A DNA stretch of 64,000 nt from Verrucomicrobiota bacterium (GTDB lineage Bacteria > Verrucomicrobiota > Verrucomicrobiia > Limisphaerales > PALSA-1396): assembly GCA_016200005.1 (NCBI GenBank), contig JACQFP010000036.1, positions 62,001-126,000 on the forward strand, given 5' to 3'. Below are positions 18,281 to 27,137 of this stretch, piece after piece. The position numbers and the translations under genes are program-made. Under the pieces are notes generated by a model. That model had not been told where the DNA came from and did not search any database. It saw only the letters and a list, made by a program, of their open reading frames with translations. The number at the start of each line of letters is the position of its first letter. Within the stretch, counting starts at the first letter, position 1.

Positions 18281-19708
18281 TCATTTCGTCTCGGCGTGAT
18301 TCTCAAACTCGAAGAGCAAAGTCGGCCGTCCGCTGGGCACGGTTTTAGGAACGAGGTGGCGGAAGAGCTCGGGTTGCGCGCGCTGGTCCAGCAGTCCCTC
18401 ACGCACAAAATCGACGAGCCAGCCAAACTCGTCATCCCTCAACGAAATCGGCGTAGCCAGCAGCGGATCAACTCGCGCCAGGACTGGTTCGATCGGTCCG
18501 CGCAACACCGTCAGGTCGGCAGCGACACCGGCGCGGACCGGATCGTAATTGCGGGCCGATGCAAACACGTCCAAATGATGGCGCACGGCATCCTCCAGAC
18601 GCGTGAAGCAGCCGTTGTGGAAAAAGGCCGGTTGCAAGGCGGCATTGCGCAGCGGCGAGGTGCGAAACATGTACCGATCGTTGGGGTCACCGGTGATCTG
18701 TTCCAGGCCAAAGTCTTCATCCTGACCGGGCCCGTCAAAAGTCAGGTTGCCGAGGAGGGGCGCGATTTGCGGCACACCGATCACGTGCCGGTTGAAGTCA
18801 CTGAACATCTCGTTGGAAGGTCCGGACACGGCATGGCATTCCACACAGCGGCCCTTGCCAAAGAAAATTAGTGCGCCTTTCTTTTGCCCCGCCTTGAGCG
18901 CGCCTCTGATGCCGCGCGCGTATTGATCAATGGGAGCGTCGGCCCGAATCAGCGTAAACTCAAACTCCGCAATCACCTGCCCAAACATATCAAAGGTAAT
19001 GGGCGCGCCTTGGGCAACTTCCGGGAAGAGTTCACCGAAGAACTGGCGGTACGCCGCCGTGTCGTTGAGTCTCCGCAATACCTCCGCGCGGATGGCGTAG
19101 TTGTCTCCGGGAAAGTCAAACCCGGCCACTTCGATTCGTTCGGTCGGCGGAATGAACGCTTGGGCGACGAGCAGGTGCGGCAGGTAGGAAAGAGTCAATC
19201 CTTCCGGCGGCGGAAACTGGAATCCGGCGCTGTTGTCAAACGGATCGTCCGCGAGCGAGGCAAAGCGCGAGTTCCACATCAGGTTCGGATACAAGGCTGT
19301 GTTGATGGCCATCGGGGTGCGGCGTTGATTACGGGGTCCGGTGCGATCAGGTCCCACAATCCCATTATTATCGATGCCGATGGCGATGGATTGGGTATCA
19401 CCAAATCCCCGCGTGGGCGAATGGCAGCCGCCACACGTGTTGTCGTTGTTCAGACCGCCGATGGTGTCGAACCAAAGCAACCGGCCCAGGTTGGCACGCG
19501 CGGGATCCACGGCGCGACCGAGACGCTGCTCGAAAGTGGAATCAACCTTTCCGGTAAAGCCCAGTTGTTTTAGCCGGGCGATTAGTTGGCGGTCCAGTTG
19601 GTCTTCATCCCGGGCAAGCGCGGACGATGATTGGAGCAACAACGCGCCGGCCAGGAGGACCGTGAAGAACAGACCACAGGGTTTGGCTAATCTAGTGGGA
19701 ATAATCAT
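18281..19708 (-). CDS. MauG/cytochrome c peroxidase-like dihaem protein
   Basis: A 475-residue exported protein with an N-terminal signal (FFTVLLAGALLLQSSSALA). Two c-type haem sites are visible, CGGCH at 92-96 and CVECH at 288-292, in the spacing of the dihaem cytochrome c peroxidase/MauG superfamily. The segment between contains RRTPMAINTALYPNLMWNSR, typical of the MauG-like branch. It should act in the periplasm, reducing peroxide or oxidising a protein or small substrate; the substrate cannot be told. It is followed on the same strand by the giant secreted protein, which raises the idea of an oxidative modification partner, but this is inference only. Confidence 0.9.
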   Translation of the reverse strand: MIIPTRLAKPCGLFFTVLLAGALLLQSSSALARDEDQLDRQLIARLKQLGFTGKVDSTFEQRLGRAVDPARANLGRLLWFDTIGGLNNDNTCGGCHSPTRGFGDTQSIAIGIDNNGIVGPDRTGPRNQRRTPMAINTALYPNLMWNSRFASLADDPFDNSAGFQFPPPEGLTLSYLPHLLVAQAFIPPTERIEVAGFDFPGDNYAIRAEVLRRLNDTAAYRQFFGELFPEVAQGAPITFDMFGQVIAEFEFTLIRADAPIDQYARGIRGALKAGQKKGALIFFGKGRCVECHAVSGPSNEMFSDFNRHVIGVPQIAPLLGNLTFDGPGQDEDFGLEQITGDPNDRYMFRTSPLRNAALQPAFFHNGCFTRLEDAVRHHLDVFASARNYDPVRAGVAADLTVLRGPIEPVLARVDPLLATPISLRDDEFGWLVDFVREGLLDQRAQPELFRHLVPKTVPSGRPTLLFEFENHAETK

Positions 19709-19781
19709 AATAGGTTAGGGAATTGATTGAGGCGCCCCGCTGGCGCGTGTGTCAACGAGGCGGCCGCAATCGGTTGATATG

Positions 19782-20339
19782 TCAGGGAACTGGCGGGAAG
19801 AACGGTTCGTCATCGTCATCGTTCTCACTGAACTTCACACCCCCGCCTGAACCGCCCGGCGGCACAATGTATGGTTCACCGGCGACGATGGGACCTTGGA
19901 TGCCGTATCGTAGCAAGGTGATCTCACCTGGGCCATTCGGATTCGCCAGGGGATCGCTTGACTCGAATTTGATCGTCAGCATGCTGGATTTACCGGCCTC
20001 CAACCAACCCACGAATGTGCTGGAGTGCCACGTGGCGTGGATGACGGGACCATTGGGGTGATCAAACGCGTTATACAGGGTGTAAGTCCCGCACGCAGAG
20101 ACGACACCCAGCACGGGATCAAATGTCCCGCTACCGGTTATGCGGATGGACTCGAATTTGGGACTATTCTTGTTCAACGCAATGGGCGCGTTCACGATCC
20201 TGAAGCTCCAGGTCTGTGCCTGAGCCGCGGCCAGCGGACCGAGCAGGGCTGCGAGCAGCACCATACGCGAGAAGATGCCCAGGCACTTGCCTTTCGAGCG
20301 CATCAGTTCTCCAGTTTTGTTTGTGGTAGGATTTTTCAT
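19782..20339 (-). CDS. Small secreted protein, unknown function
   Basis: 185 residues with a signal peptide (MVLLAALLGPLAAAQAQ) after a longish basic N-terminus. AAAGGA lies six bases before ATG 20339, which decides the start. The mature part looks all-beta (TWSFRIVNAPIALNKNSPKF, RITGSGTFDPVLGVVSACGTYTLYNAFD) and ends in an acidic, proline-rich tail, ENDDDDEPFFPPVP. I do not recognise the family. The gene is 73 bases upstream of the MauG-like gene on the same strand and carries repeat copy B about 300 bases upstream, so it may be the first gene of a unit with the MauG-like and giant proteins. Confidence 0.7.
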   Translation of the reverse strand: MKNPTTNKTGELMRSKGKCLGIFSRMVLLAALLGPLAAAQAQTWSFRIVNAPIALNKNSPKFESIRITGSGTFDPVLGVVSACGTYTLYNAFDHPNGPVIHATWHSSTFVGWLEAGKSSMLTIKFESSDPLANPNGPGEITLLRYGIQGPIVAGEPYIVPPGGSGGGVKFSENDDDDEPFFPPVP

Positions 20340-21018
20340 GATGTTCCTTTCTTTTTGTGCCAGGTGACAGGCACCCGGCTTTTCTGTTTTGGTTTTTTGT
20401 TTTACTTCCAGTTGGGCATCGCCTTCAGCTTAAGACCCGACTGCTCGGCGGGTTCGGGCCATGACTAGCCACTGTCCAAACCCGCCTTCCCGCACACTCG
20501 GGCGGAAATCTTCGTTTGCCGTTTTTACAGAATTGGCTTTGCAATTTTTTGATCCATAGCTGGAAAGCGTTCGATCCAGTAGTTCATCCGCTCAGTCAGC
20601 CCAACTTCGCGAGCGAGACCCAAATGGGTTAATTGCCTTATGACTCTTAAACGAACCGCTTGAAGAATCCTTACGGAAAAGATTGCCGCCGGGCTTGAGA
20701 CAGTGAGCTAAATCACCCGATCTGAGGCAAGTGTGCTGAATTGACGGTGCATTCATGATCATTTCATTTTGGCTTCTGGAGATGAACCGGGTCGGAAGAC
20801 GAAGGTCTTTCAGAAAAGTGGAATTATTTTAGAAGACGAAAGCCGGAGGTCGGAAGTCAGAGATCAGAGGTCAGAAGATTGTTGAAAGAAATGGCACGGG
20901 TCTGGCGGTTAATCGGTAAATGACCGCGCAGCGAAGCGATCAGGTGGATAAGTCCAGTCGCAAAGAGCAATGACAAAAACATCCGTGCCGATCCGTGTCA
21001 TCCGTGATTAACTCAATT
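20340..21018. other. Divergent intergenic region with repeat copy B
   Basis: About 680 bases between the small secreted-protein gene and the ECF sigma factor. Contents: repeat copy B (20643-20876), an array with a seven-base period at its right end (about 20850-20877), and a triplicated ATCCGTG word (20972-21002) just before the sigma gene. No ORF is credible here. Confidence 0.7.
20643..20876. repeat. Direct repeat copy B, upstream of the small secreted-protein gene
   Basis: Second copy of the block at 17895-18135, same orientation. It ends in heptamer-like units TCGGAAG, TCAGAGA, TCAGAGG, TCAGAAG, which are only partly kept in copy A. Its near edge is 304 bases from the start codon at 20339. 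Confidence 0.75.
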
Positions 21019-21654
21019 ATGCCGCGTGACGAATTGATTCCGACGCGCGCCAGCTTGCTGGAGCGCCTGAAGGATTTGGGCGATCAAACGAGTTGGAACG
21101 AGTTTTACCAGACTTACCGCGAACTCATCTACAGCGTGGCGCGCAAGGCTGGGTTGAACGAGACCGAAGCGGATGAAGTCGTCCAGGAGACGCTCATCTC
21201 GGTGGCGAAGAAAATGCCGGGGTTCGTTTACGATCCGGCGAAGGATTCCTTTAAGGGCTGGTTGCTGACAGTCACGCGCTGGCGTATTCTTGATCAACTG
21301 CAGAAACGGCGGGGGATGGGAGTTCAGAGCCTCCTTACGTCGGCTGCTACGCAGGAGCAAGGCACCCGCACGGCCACGATTGAACGCGTTCCGGACCCCG
21401 CGGGCCTCGACCTGACGGCCGTTTGGAACGCTGAATGGGAAAAGAATCTTCTACAGGCGGCATTGGCCCGCATCAAACGCCAGGTGCATCCGCAACATTA
21501 CGAGATTTATCATCTGCACGTCGTTCTGGGAAAGGCGGTGCGGGAAGTCGCTCAAACGCTCGGCGTGAATTCCGCGCAGGTTTACCTGGCCAAACATCGC
21601 GTCGGAAGGCTGCTCAACAAGGAGATCAAGAAGTTGGAGAAGCAGTTTGTCTGA
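21019..21654 (+). CDS. ECF-type RNA polymerase sigma factor
   Basis: 211 residues. Region 2 is clear: WNEFYQTYRELIYSVARKAG, then EADEVVQETLISVAKK and FKGWLLTVTRWRILDQLQKR. Region 4 ends in VREVAQTLGVNSAQVYLAKHRVGRLL. ATG 21019 is chosen over the upstream GTG 20995 because the protein then begins MPRDELIPTRASLLERL, directly before region 2. The linker between regions 2 and 4 contains one arm of a palindromic repeat (21321-21350, encoding VQSLLTSAATQ). No anti-sigma gene is adjacent; the next gene is a FmdB-like zinc ribbon. It is divergent from the secreted-protein genes, a position that suits a local regulator. Confidence 0.88.
   Translation: MPRDELIPTRASLLERLKDLGDQTSWNEFYQTYRELIYSVARKAGLNETEADEVVQETLISVAKKMPGFVYDPAKDSFKGWLLTVTRWRILDQLQKRRGMGVQSLLTSAATQEQGTRTATIERVPDPAGLDLTAVWNAEWEKNLLQAALARIKRQVHPQHYEIYHLHVVLGKAVREVAQTLGVNSAQVYLAKHRVGRLLNKEIKKLEKQFV
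21321..21350. repeat. Single arm of a palindromic repeat inside the sigma factor gene
   Basis: AGTTCAGAGCCTCCTTACGT and the bases after it match the right arm of the palindrome in the pseudouridine synthase gene (54725-54752) with few differences. The second arm is absent. It lies in the linker between sigma regions 2 and 4. Confidence 0.6.
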
Positions 21655-21787
21655 CTTGAACTCCTCCCGGTCTGGGTCGGCTGTTCGTAAGGTCGCCCAC
21701 TCGTCTTCATTGGACCAAGCCGCATTCCTCTCTTTTCTCGGCTTCGGTTTTCTGGTATTCGTCCAGCAAAACGAGAAAGACGCGACT

Positions 21788-22294
21788 ATGCCCATTTACG
21801 AATTTGCCTGTCCCAAATGCCGGGTCATCTTCAACTTCCTGTCGAAGCGGACCAATCCCGAGCGCTCCCCGGCCTGTCCCAAGTGCGGCCACAAGAAGCT
21901 GGCCAAACAAATGAGCCGCTTCGCCGCGCCGCGCCGCGCCAAAGAACCGGCGGCCAAAGGCGACATTGACGACGGCAACGAACCGCCGATGCCCGATTTC
22001 GATGACCCGCGAATCGCCCGCGCCATGAGCGAGATGGAACGCGACATGGAGAGTCTCGATGAAAACAATCCCAGGCACATGGCGCACATGATGCGCAAAA
22101 TGAAGGACCTTATGCCGGCTGGCACGATGCCCAAGGAAATGGACATCGCCATCAAGCGCCTCGAAGCGGGCGAAGATCCGGAAAAGATCGAAGCGGACAT
22201 GGGCGACTTGCTTGGCGATTTGATGGGCGGCGAAGCAGGTGGAGCGGGCACGGGCGCCGGTTACACACACGACAGCGGACTGTATGATTATTGA
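21788..22294 (+). CDS. FmdB-family zinc ribbon protein
   Basis: The true start is ATG 21788 (MPIYEFACPKC), the canonical FmdB opening; the frame runs further upstream without meaning. Two CxxC pairs (CPKC, CPKC) form a zinc ribbon over the first 40 residues. The remainder is an acidic, Met-rich region (MSEMERDMESLDENNPRHMA, ADMGDLLGDLMGGE) ending in a Gly-rich tail, unlike the short E. coli-type members. FmdB-like domains are regulatory or structural in several families and the exact role is unknown. GAGAAAG precedes the start. Confidence 0.85.
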   Translation: MPIYEFACPKCRVIFNFLSKRTNPERSPACPKCGHKKLAKQMSRFAAPRRAKEPAAKGDIDDGNEPPMPDFDDPRIARAMSEMERDMESLDENNPRHMAHMMRKMKDLMPAGTMPKEMDIAIKRLEAGEDPEKIEADMGDLLGDLMGGEAGGAGTGAGYTHDSGLYDY

Positions 22295-22361
22295 AACAGC
22301 CTCACGTTTCAGAGAACATCAACAACACTCCACCAGTTGAGCGCGTCGAATTCAGCCGAGG

Positions 22362-22760
22362 CTACCTGTTCAACTCCGTGCGCGGCTTGGTCATGGTGTC
22401 GCCGAGTGCATAGCGGATGATGGCCAGCAATTCCTCAGGATCGTAGGGCTTGTCGAACAGGCCGGCCGCGCGCAGGTTCATGGCGACTTCCCGCAACTGC
22501 GGGTCCTTGTCGGCGGTGACGAAGATAATTGGCGTGTGCCGCGTCTCCGGACGGCTGAACAATTTTTTGGCCAACGCCAGCCCGCTGCCTTCCGGCAACG
22601 AAATATCCAACAGAATCAGGGCCGGGTTGTTTTCGATGACCATGAAAGCGCCGTTGACGGCGTCACGCGCAATCAACACTTCATAATCGTTGGCTTCGAG
22701 GCGGGTGACCAGTGAAGCCGTGCTCTTCGGATCGTCTTCGATGATGATGATCGTTTTCAT
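22362..22760 (-). CDS. Single-domain response regulator
   Basis: A CheY-like receiver of 132 residues and nothing else. Acidic pocket EDD at 8-10, phosphoacceptor Asp52 in LLDIS, Thr82 in VTAD and Lys104 in FDKPYD are all present, so it should accept phosphate. The start is ATG 22760 (MKTIIIIEDD); the frame continues upstream for 29 codons with no relation to the family. No histidine kinase or output gene is adjacent, so its partners lie elsewhere. Confidence 0.92.
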   Translation of the reverse strand: MKTIIIIEDDPKSTASLVTRLEANDYEVLIARDAVNGAFMVIENNPALILLDISLPEGSGLALAKKLFSRPETRHTPIIFVTADKDPQLREVAMNLRAAGLFDKPYDPEELLAIIRYALGDTMTKPRTELNR

Positions 22761-22995
22761 GGCTGAGTTTCCGTTTGAAGGTTTTTGGCGTTCGGCTGTC
22801 GGGCTCCCAAGTCGATTGGCAAAACATGAACCTGTCGCGACGGTCAACCAATCATCCCACAGAACAGCCCGGATTTGTTATGTGCCGGCAAGATTTCTGA
22901 TTTCTCGATTATCAGCAACTATTCGTTTTACTGAATTGGATATTGAACCCTTTGCTGGAAAAGGCAAGCCCAATGGCGATTTGCGTTTGCAGCTC

Positions 22996-23847
22996 TCAAG
23001 AACTGGCGCTGGTGTAGTGCCGGACGGAAAACCGCCAGCCCATTTCCGACACCGCGAAGCACACCGCGCTCATGGTCACCAACAACAGCATGTCCACCGG
23101 CGAACTCAATCGCTGCACCAGCAACTTCACCGGCACATTCGAGACGAGCAGCATCGGAATAACGAACGTGAACACCGCCTTGAACCAGCCGCGAAACGCC
23201 GCGTCTGGCATCCGCGCGATGTTGAACAGACTGTAGTAGCCCCAGACGATACCCTGCGCGCGCACCGTCCAGAAGCTCACACTGGACAGCAAAAACATCA
23301 GCGAGTAGTGAATGAGAATGCCCGCGCCCGTCAGCAAAACAAATCCGCCGATCTGCCAGACGCCGGGAACCAAATGGAGTTGCCGGAGCGCATACACCAT
23401 GACCGTCAACGCCGTCCCCGCGTTCACAATCCCGCCCAGGTCCACCTGCCGCAGCGAGATGATGAACCGCGAGTTGATTGGCAGCAACAGCATGAAATCG
23501 AGCTTGCCGACGCGGATCAGTTCGGAAAGCTGGGTGCAGTTGGTGAGAAAAAAAGTCTGAAAGATTTGCTGGATGAAATGACTTGCGCCGACCAGAAGCA
23601 CCACCTCCCACTTGGTCCAGTCACCGATGTTCTCGGTATGCTGATAGATCACCACAATGAAGGAAACCTGCAAGGCAAACCAGAGCAACTCGACCACGAT
23701 CCACATCAGGAAGTTGCTTTTGAAACCCATCTCCCGCGCCACGGAATTTTTCAGGAGCGCAGCGTAGATGGAGAGGTAACGCGTGAAACGTGAAGCGTGA
23801 TGGGCGGTGTACGTTTCGGATTTCGGATTTCGGTTTTCAGATTTCAT
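22996..23847 (-). CDS. ABC-2 family transporter permease
   Basis: About 284 residues with six predicted membrane segments (for example FLMWIVVELLWFALQVSFIVV and IGGFVLLTGAGILIHYSLMF). It resembles the paired ABC-2 permeases of the DUF990 type. The start is ATG 23847, supported by GGGAGG eight bases upstream and lying just past the stop of the preceding permease gene. The first 20 or so residues (MKSENRNPKSETYTAHHASR) come from short tandem repeats and do not look like permease sequence. It forms a translationally close pair with the gene upstream. The ATP-binding subunit is not in the window. Confidence 0.88.
   Translation of the reverse strand: MKSENRNPKSETYTAHHASRFTRYLSIYAALLKNSVAREMGFKSNFLMWIVVELLWFALQVSFIVVIYQHTENIGDWTKWEVVLLVGASHFIQQIFQTFFLTNCTQLSELIRVGKLDFMLLLPINSRFIISLRQVDLGGIVNAGTALTVMVYALRQLHLVPGVWQIGGFVLLTGAGILIHYSLMFLLSSVSFWTVRAQGIVWGYYSLFNIARMPDAAFRGWFKAVFTFVIPMLLVSNVPVKLLVQRLSSPVDMLLLVTMSAVCFAVSEMGWRFSVRHYTSASS
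23782..23845. repeat. Heptamer repeats at the permease N-terminus
   Basis: Two arrays: CGTGAAA, CGTGAAG, CGTGATG at 23782-23802, and TTTCGGA, TTTCGGA, TTTCGGT, TTTCAGA at 23814-23841. Both are translated as the first codons of the permease. TTTCGGA is the reverse complement of a rotation of the AATCCGA unit in the kinase gene. Confidence 0.75.
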
Positions 23848-23851
23848 CGAC

Positions 23852-24658
23852 TCAGCCTCCCACCGCGCTGTATTTTGTGATGCCACGGCGCCAGACAAAC
23901 CGTGCCAACAGATAAGCCGCCGCAACCCAGCACGCCTGCAGGCACAATCCTTGATACAGCGCGTCCCCCGCGGTGCGACCCAGGTAAATGTTCACCGGCA
24001 AAAACAGTTGGTAGGGAAAAGGCGTGAAATAAAGGACCTTCAACAGCGCCGGAGGCAAAATATCCAGCGGGAACAAATGTCCGCCCGCGATGTATTCAAA
24101 GGCGAACACCATGATGATGAAGCTCGAAACCTCCAACACCCAGAACGCCAGCAACGCCAGCGTGTAGGAAAGAAAGAATTGAATCAACGCCGCCATCAAA
24201 ATCGAAAGCAGAAACCAGCCCCACACCGCGCCGTCGGCCGGCAGCACAAAATTGGTTCGCTGAATCAGGATAAACAACGTCACCGGCACGAACGCCACCG
24301 CCGTATAGATCAAACGCCCCGCCCCGAACAAACAAAGTCGATACGTCAGATAATCAATCGGCTTCAATAAAAACTGGCTGATGTTGCCGTCCTTGATATC
24401 CGCCGCGATCTGCCAGTCGTCTTCGCTCACAGCCGTCAGGGCATCCACGATGGTGACGACCAGGTAATATGAAATCATCGGCGCGAGACTGTAGCCGGCG
24501 ACGGTCGAACTCTTGCCCTCGAAAATGGCGCGCCACAGGGAAATCGTCGCGAAAAGCGGGATCAATCCAAACAAACTGCGGAACAGGAAATTCACCCGAT
24601 ACGTCAGCGTGTTCTGAATGCCGATGTTGACGACGTGCCAATATTTTTTCATGACCAC
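23852..24658 (-). CDS. ABC-2 family transporter permease
   Basis: 268 residues, six membrane segments, opening MVMKKYWHVVNIGIQNTLTYRVNFLFRSL and containing ADIKDGNISQFLLKPIDY, a typical motif of the DUF990-like ABC-2 permeases. It is the first gene of a two-permease unit with the downstream gene (start 23847). The two should form a heterodimeric channel needing a separate ATPase, and the substrate is unknown. The divergent neighbour is the phosphorylase gene. Confidence 0.88.
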   Translation of the reverse strand: MVMKKYWHVVNIGIQNTLTYRVNFLFRSLFGLIPLFATISLWRAIFEGKSSTVAGYSLAPMISYYLVVTIVDALTAVSEDDWQIAADIKDGNISQFLLKPIDYLTYRLCLFGAGRLIYTAVAFVPVTLFILIQRTNFVLPADGAVWGWFLLSILMAALIQFFLSYTLALLAFWVLEVSSFIIMVFAFEYIAGGHLFPLDILPPALLKVLYFTPFPYQLFLPVNIYLGRTAGDALYQGLCLQACWVAAAYLLARFVWRRGITKYSAVGG

Positions 24659-24834
24659 CGCTTGAGGATCATCTTAAGCCGGCAGTCCGGAAAAACACCA
24701 GACCTGGATTTCCAATTCGCAAACAAACGGCGGCGGCGTGCGGGCGCTGATTTTATTTGCGGTGGGGCTCCAGCGTAACTAACGTTTATCCACGAAATGA
24801 AGATTGAACCAGGATTCGTCAAAGCGCGAACGTT

Positions 24835-27039
24835 ATGAGCAAACCACCACTCAGCGCGACAGAACTGACCGACCTGACGGTGGGATTAAACCGCCTGGCC
24901 CGCAATCTCTGGTGGACGTGGAACCAGGAGGCGCAGGAAGTCTTTCAGGAACTTTCCGCGCGCGGCTGGCAGAATCTCTATCACAACGCCGTCGCCATCC
25001 TGCATGAGGTGTCTGATTACGAACTGCGCGTGCGGTTTCAGGACCCGGAATTTGCGCATCGCGTTCGCGACGTGCTCCAGGCTTTTGACGCCTATTTGAA
25101 CGAAAAAGAAACCTGGGGCGGCCAACACGCGCCGGCACTGCGACAGAATCCCGTGGCCTACTTCAGCATGGAGTTTGGTTTCCATGAAACCTTGCCCATC
25201 GCCGCCGGGGGTCTTGGCATTCTCGCCGGCGACCATGCCAAATCCGCCAGCGATCTGGGCATCGGCTTTGTCGGCATCAGTCTGTTTTATCGCGAAGGTT
25301 ATTTTCAACAAGCCTTCAACCAGGACAACTGGCAGACCGAATACTACACCCTGCTCAACCCGAAGAACCTGCCCATGGAACCGGTGCTCAACGCCAGGGG
25401 CGAACCCGTGGTATGCTCCATCCGCATCGCGATGAGCGAGGTTTATTTTCAGGCGTGGCGCGTCAACGTGGGGCGAAACGCGGTGTATCTGCTGGACTCC
25501 GACCGGCCGGAAAACGAGCAGCATTATCGCGACCTGACCTTGCGCGTTTACGGTGGCGACAGCTCCACGCGCATCATGCAGGAAATGTTGCTCGGCGTTG
25601 GTGGCGTCCGGCTTCTGCGCACGCTGGGCGTGCAACCCTCCGTCTTCCACATGAACGAGGGTCATGCGGCTTTCCTGACGCTGGAGTTGATGCGCGAAAA
25701 AATCGCCGCGGGCAGGAGTTTCGGCGAGGCGATGGCAGCGACCAAGGCCGAATGCCTTTTCACAACGCACACCCCGGTGGAAGCCGGCCACGACCGGTTC
25801 TCACTCGACCTGATGAATTACGTTGCGAACAAATCTGAATCGCAACTCAAACTTTCGCTCGAAGAATTGATGGCCCTTGGGCGGGTCCATCCCCAGGACA
25901 AGAACGAAGCCTTTTGCATGACGGTGCTGGCCTTGAAGATGTCGCGCGCGGCCAACGGCGTGAGCGAACTGCACGGTCGCGTCAGCCGGCAGATGTGGCA
26001 CGCGCTTTTTCCGGACATGAAAGTGGAAGAAGTGCCCATCGGTCACATCACCAACGGCGTTCATTTGTTGGGTTGGATGAAGGGCACCGTGCGCCGTTTT
26101 TGGCGGCGCAAACTTAATTTCCTTTCAAGTCCCGACGAACCGCACTCTGCCAGCGGAGACACCACGACCCTTCTGCGCCACAAACCCGCCGTGCCGTGGG
26201 ACGCCATGATTAACTCTCCGGAGTTCTGGGCCAAGATGGCCGACCCGAATTTTATTTCCGACGAGGAACTCTGGGCGTTGCGCTACAAACTACGCCGCGA
26301 GTTGATCGAATTCACCCGCCGCCGTTTGCTGCTGCAGGGCCAGCGCCTGACGCAGCGCGACTTCATCGCGTTCGATCAATTGCTGAATCCCGATGCGCTG
26401 ACGATTGGTTTCGCCCGCCGTTTCGCCACCTACAAGCGCGCGCCCCTGATCTTCCAGCAATTCTCCAACATCGTGAAGCTCGTCCACGACAAACAGCAGC
26501 CCGTGCAATTCATTTACGCCGGCAAGGCCCATCCGCGGGACGACGACGGCAAGCGTTACATCCAACACATTGTTCATCTCTCCAAGCACAGCGAACTGGA
26601 AGACAGACTGGTGTTCATCGAGAACTATGACGTCCACGTTGGCCGGCAGATGATTTCCGGTTGCGATGTCTGGCTGAACAATCCGCGGCGGCCATTGGAA
26701 GCCTCCGGCACCAGCGGCATGAAGGCCGGCTGCCACGGTTGTCTGAACCTGAGCATTCTTGACGGTTGGTGGCGCGAGGGCTACGACGGCACGAACGGAT
26801 TCGCCATCGGGGATGATTCCCACCCCGATTCCGTCGAGGAACAAGACCGTCGTGACAGCGAAAACCTCTACCGCGTGCTGACTGAAGAAGTGATTCCCAC
26901 GTTTTACAACCGCGATGCCACCGGCATTCCGCGTCAATGGATTCAGAAAATCCGCCGCGCGATGGTGACGCTCGTTCCCCAATTCAACACCTGGCGCATG
27001 GTCCAGGAATACACCCAGAAGTATTACCTGCCGAAGTAG
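24835..27039 (+). CDS. glgP: Alpha-glucan (glycogen/maltodextrin) phosphorylase
   Basis: A GT35 enzyme releasing glucose 1-phosphate from alpha-1,4-glucans with PLP. 734 residues, the shorter type with the DUF3417-like N-terminus ([15 protein letters not shown]). The active-site region [20 protein letters not shown] and the PLP lysine in [17 protein letters not shown] are present; the latter reads GCHG where AANG is usual. ATG 24835 follows a weak AACGTT leader. It stands alone: no other glycogen gene is adjacent. rlmN follows 98 bases later in the same direction, past a hexamer-repeat dyad. Confidence 0.96.
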   Translation: MSKPPLSATELTDLTVGLNRLARNLWWTWNQEAQEVFQELSARGWQNLYHNAVAILHEVSDYELRVRFQDPEFAHRVRDVLQAFDAYLNEKETWGGQHAPALRQNPVAYFSMEFGFHETLPIAAGGLGILAGDHAKSASDLGIGFVGISLFYREGYFQQAFNQDNWQTEYYTLLNPKNLPMEPVLNARGEPVVCSIRIAMSEVYFQAWRVNVGRNAVYLLDSDRPENEQHYRDLTLRVYGGDSSTRIMQEMLLGVGGVRLLRTLGVQPSVFHMNEGHAAFLTLELMREKIAAGRSFGEAMAATKAECLFTTHTPVEAGHDRFSLDLMNYVANKSESQLKLSLEELMALGRVHPQDKNEAFCMTVLALKMSRAANGVSELHGRVSRQMWHALFPDMKVEEVPIGHITNGVHLLGWMKGTVRRFWRRKLNFLSSPDEPHSASGDTTTLLRHKPAVPWDAMINSPEFWAKMADPNFISDEELWALRYKLRRELIEFTRRRLLLQGQRLTQRDFIAFDQLLNPDALTIGFARRFATYKRAPLIFQQFSNIVKLVHDKQQPVQFIYAGKAHPRDDDGKRYIQHIVHLSKHSELEDRLVFIENYDVHVGRQMISGCDVWLNNPRRPLEASGTSGMKAGCHGCLNLSILDGWWREGYDGTNGFAIGDDSHPDSVEEQDRRDSENLYRVLTEEVIPTFYNRDATGIPRQWIQKIRRAMVTLVPQFNTWRMVQEYTQKYYLPK

Positions 27040-27050
27040 CTTTCCCTCTC

Positions 27051-27123
27051 ACTCTTAATCGTAATCTTAATCTTGTCCACTGACAGAAATGCCGGAGAGA
27101 TTAAGATTAAGAGAAAGATTAAG
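27051..27123. repeat. Hexamer-repeat dyad between glgP and rlmN
   Basis: CTTAATC/TAATCTT-type repeats at 27051-27074 face AGATTAAG-type repeats at 27097-27123, giving an imperfect inverted repeat with a 22-base loop. There is no T-run after it. It fills nearly all of the glgP-rlmN gap and sits just before the GTG start of rlmN. Confidence 0.6.
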
Positions 27124-27137
27124 AACAAGAATCCAAC

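Noticed and set aside
22690-23793. 367-codon plus-strand frame opposite a permease
   Set aside because: Its translation is rich in His, Gln and Arg and antisense to membrane helices; the permease is the real gene.
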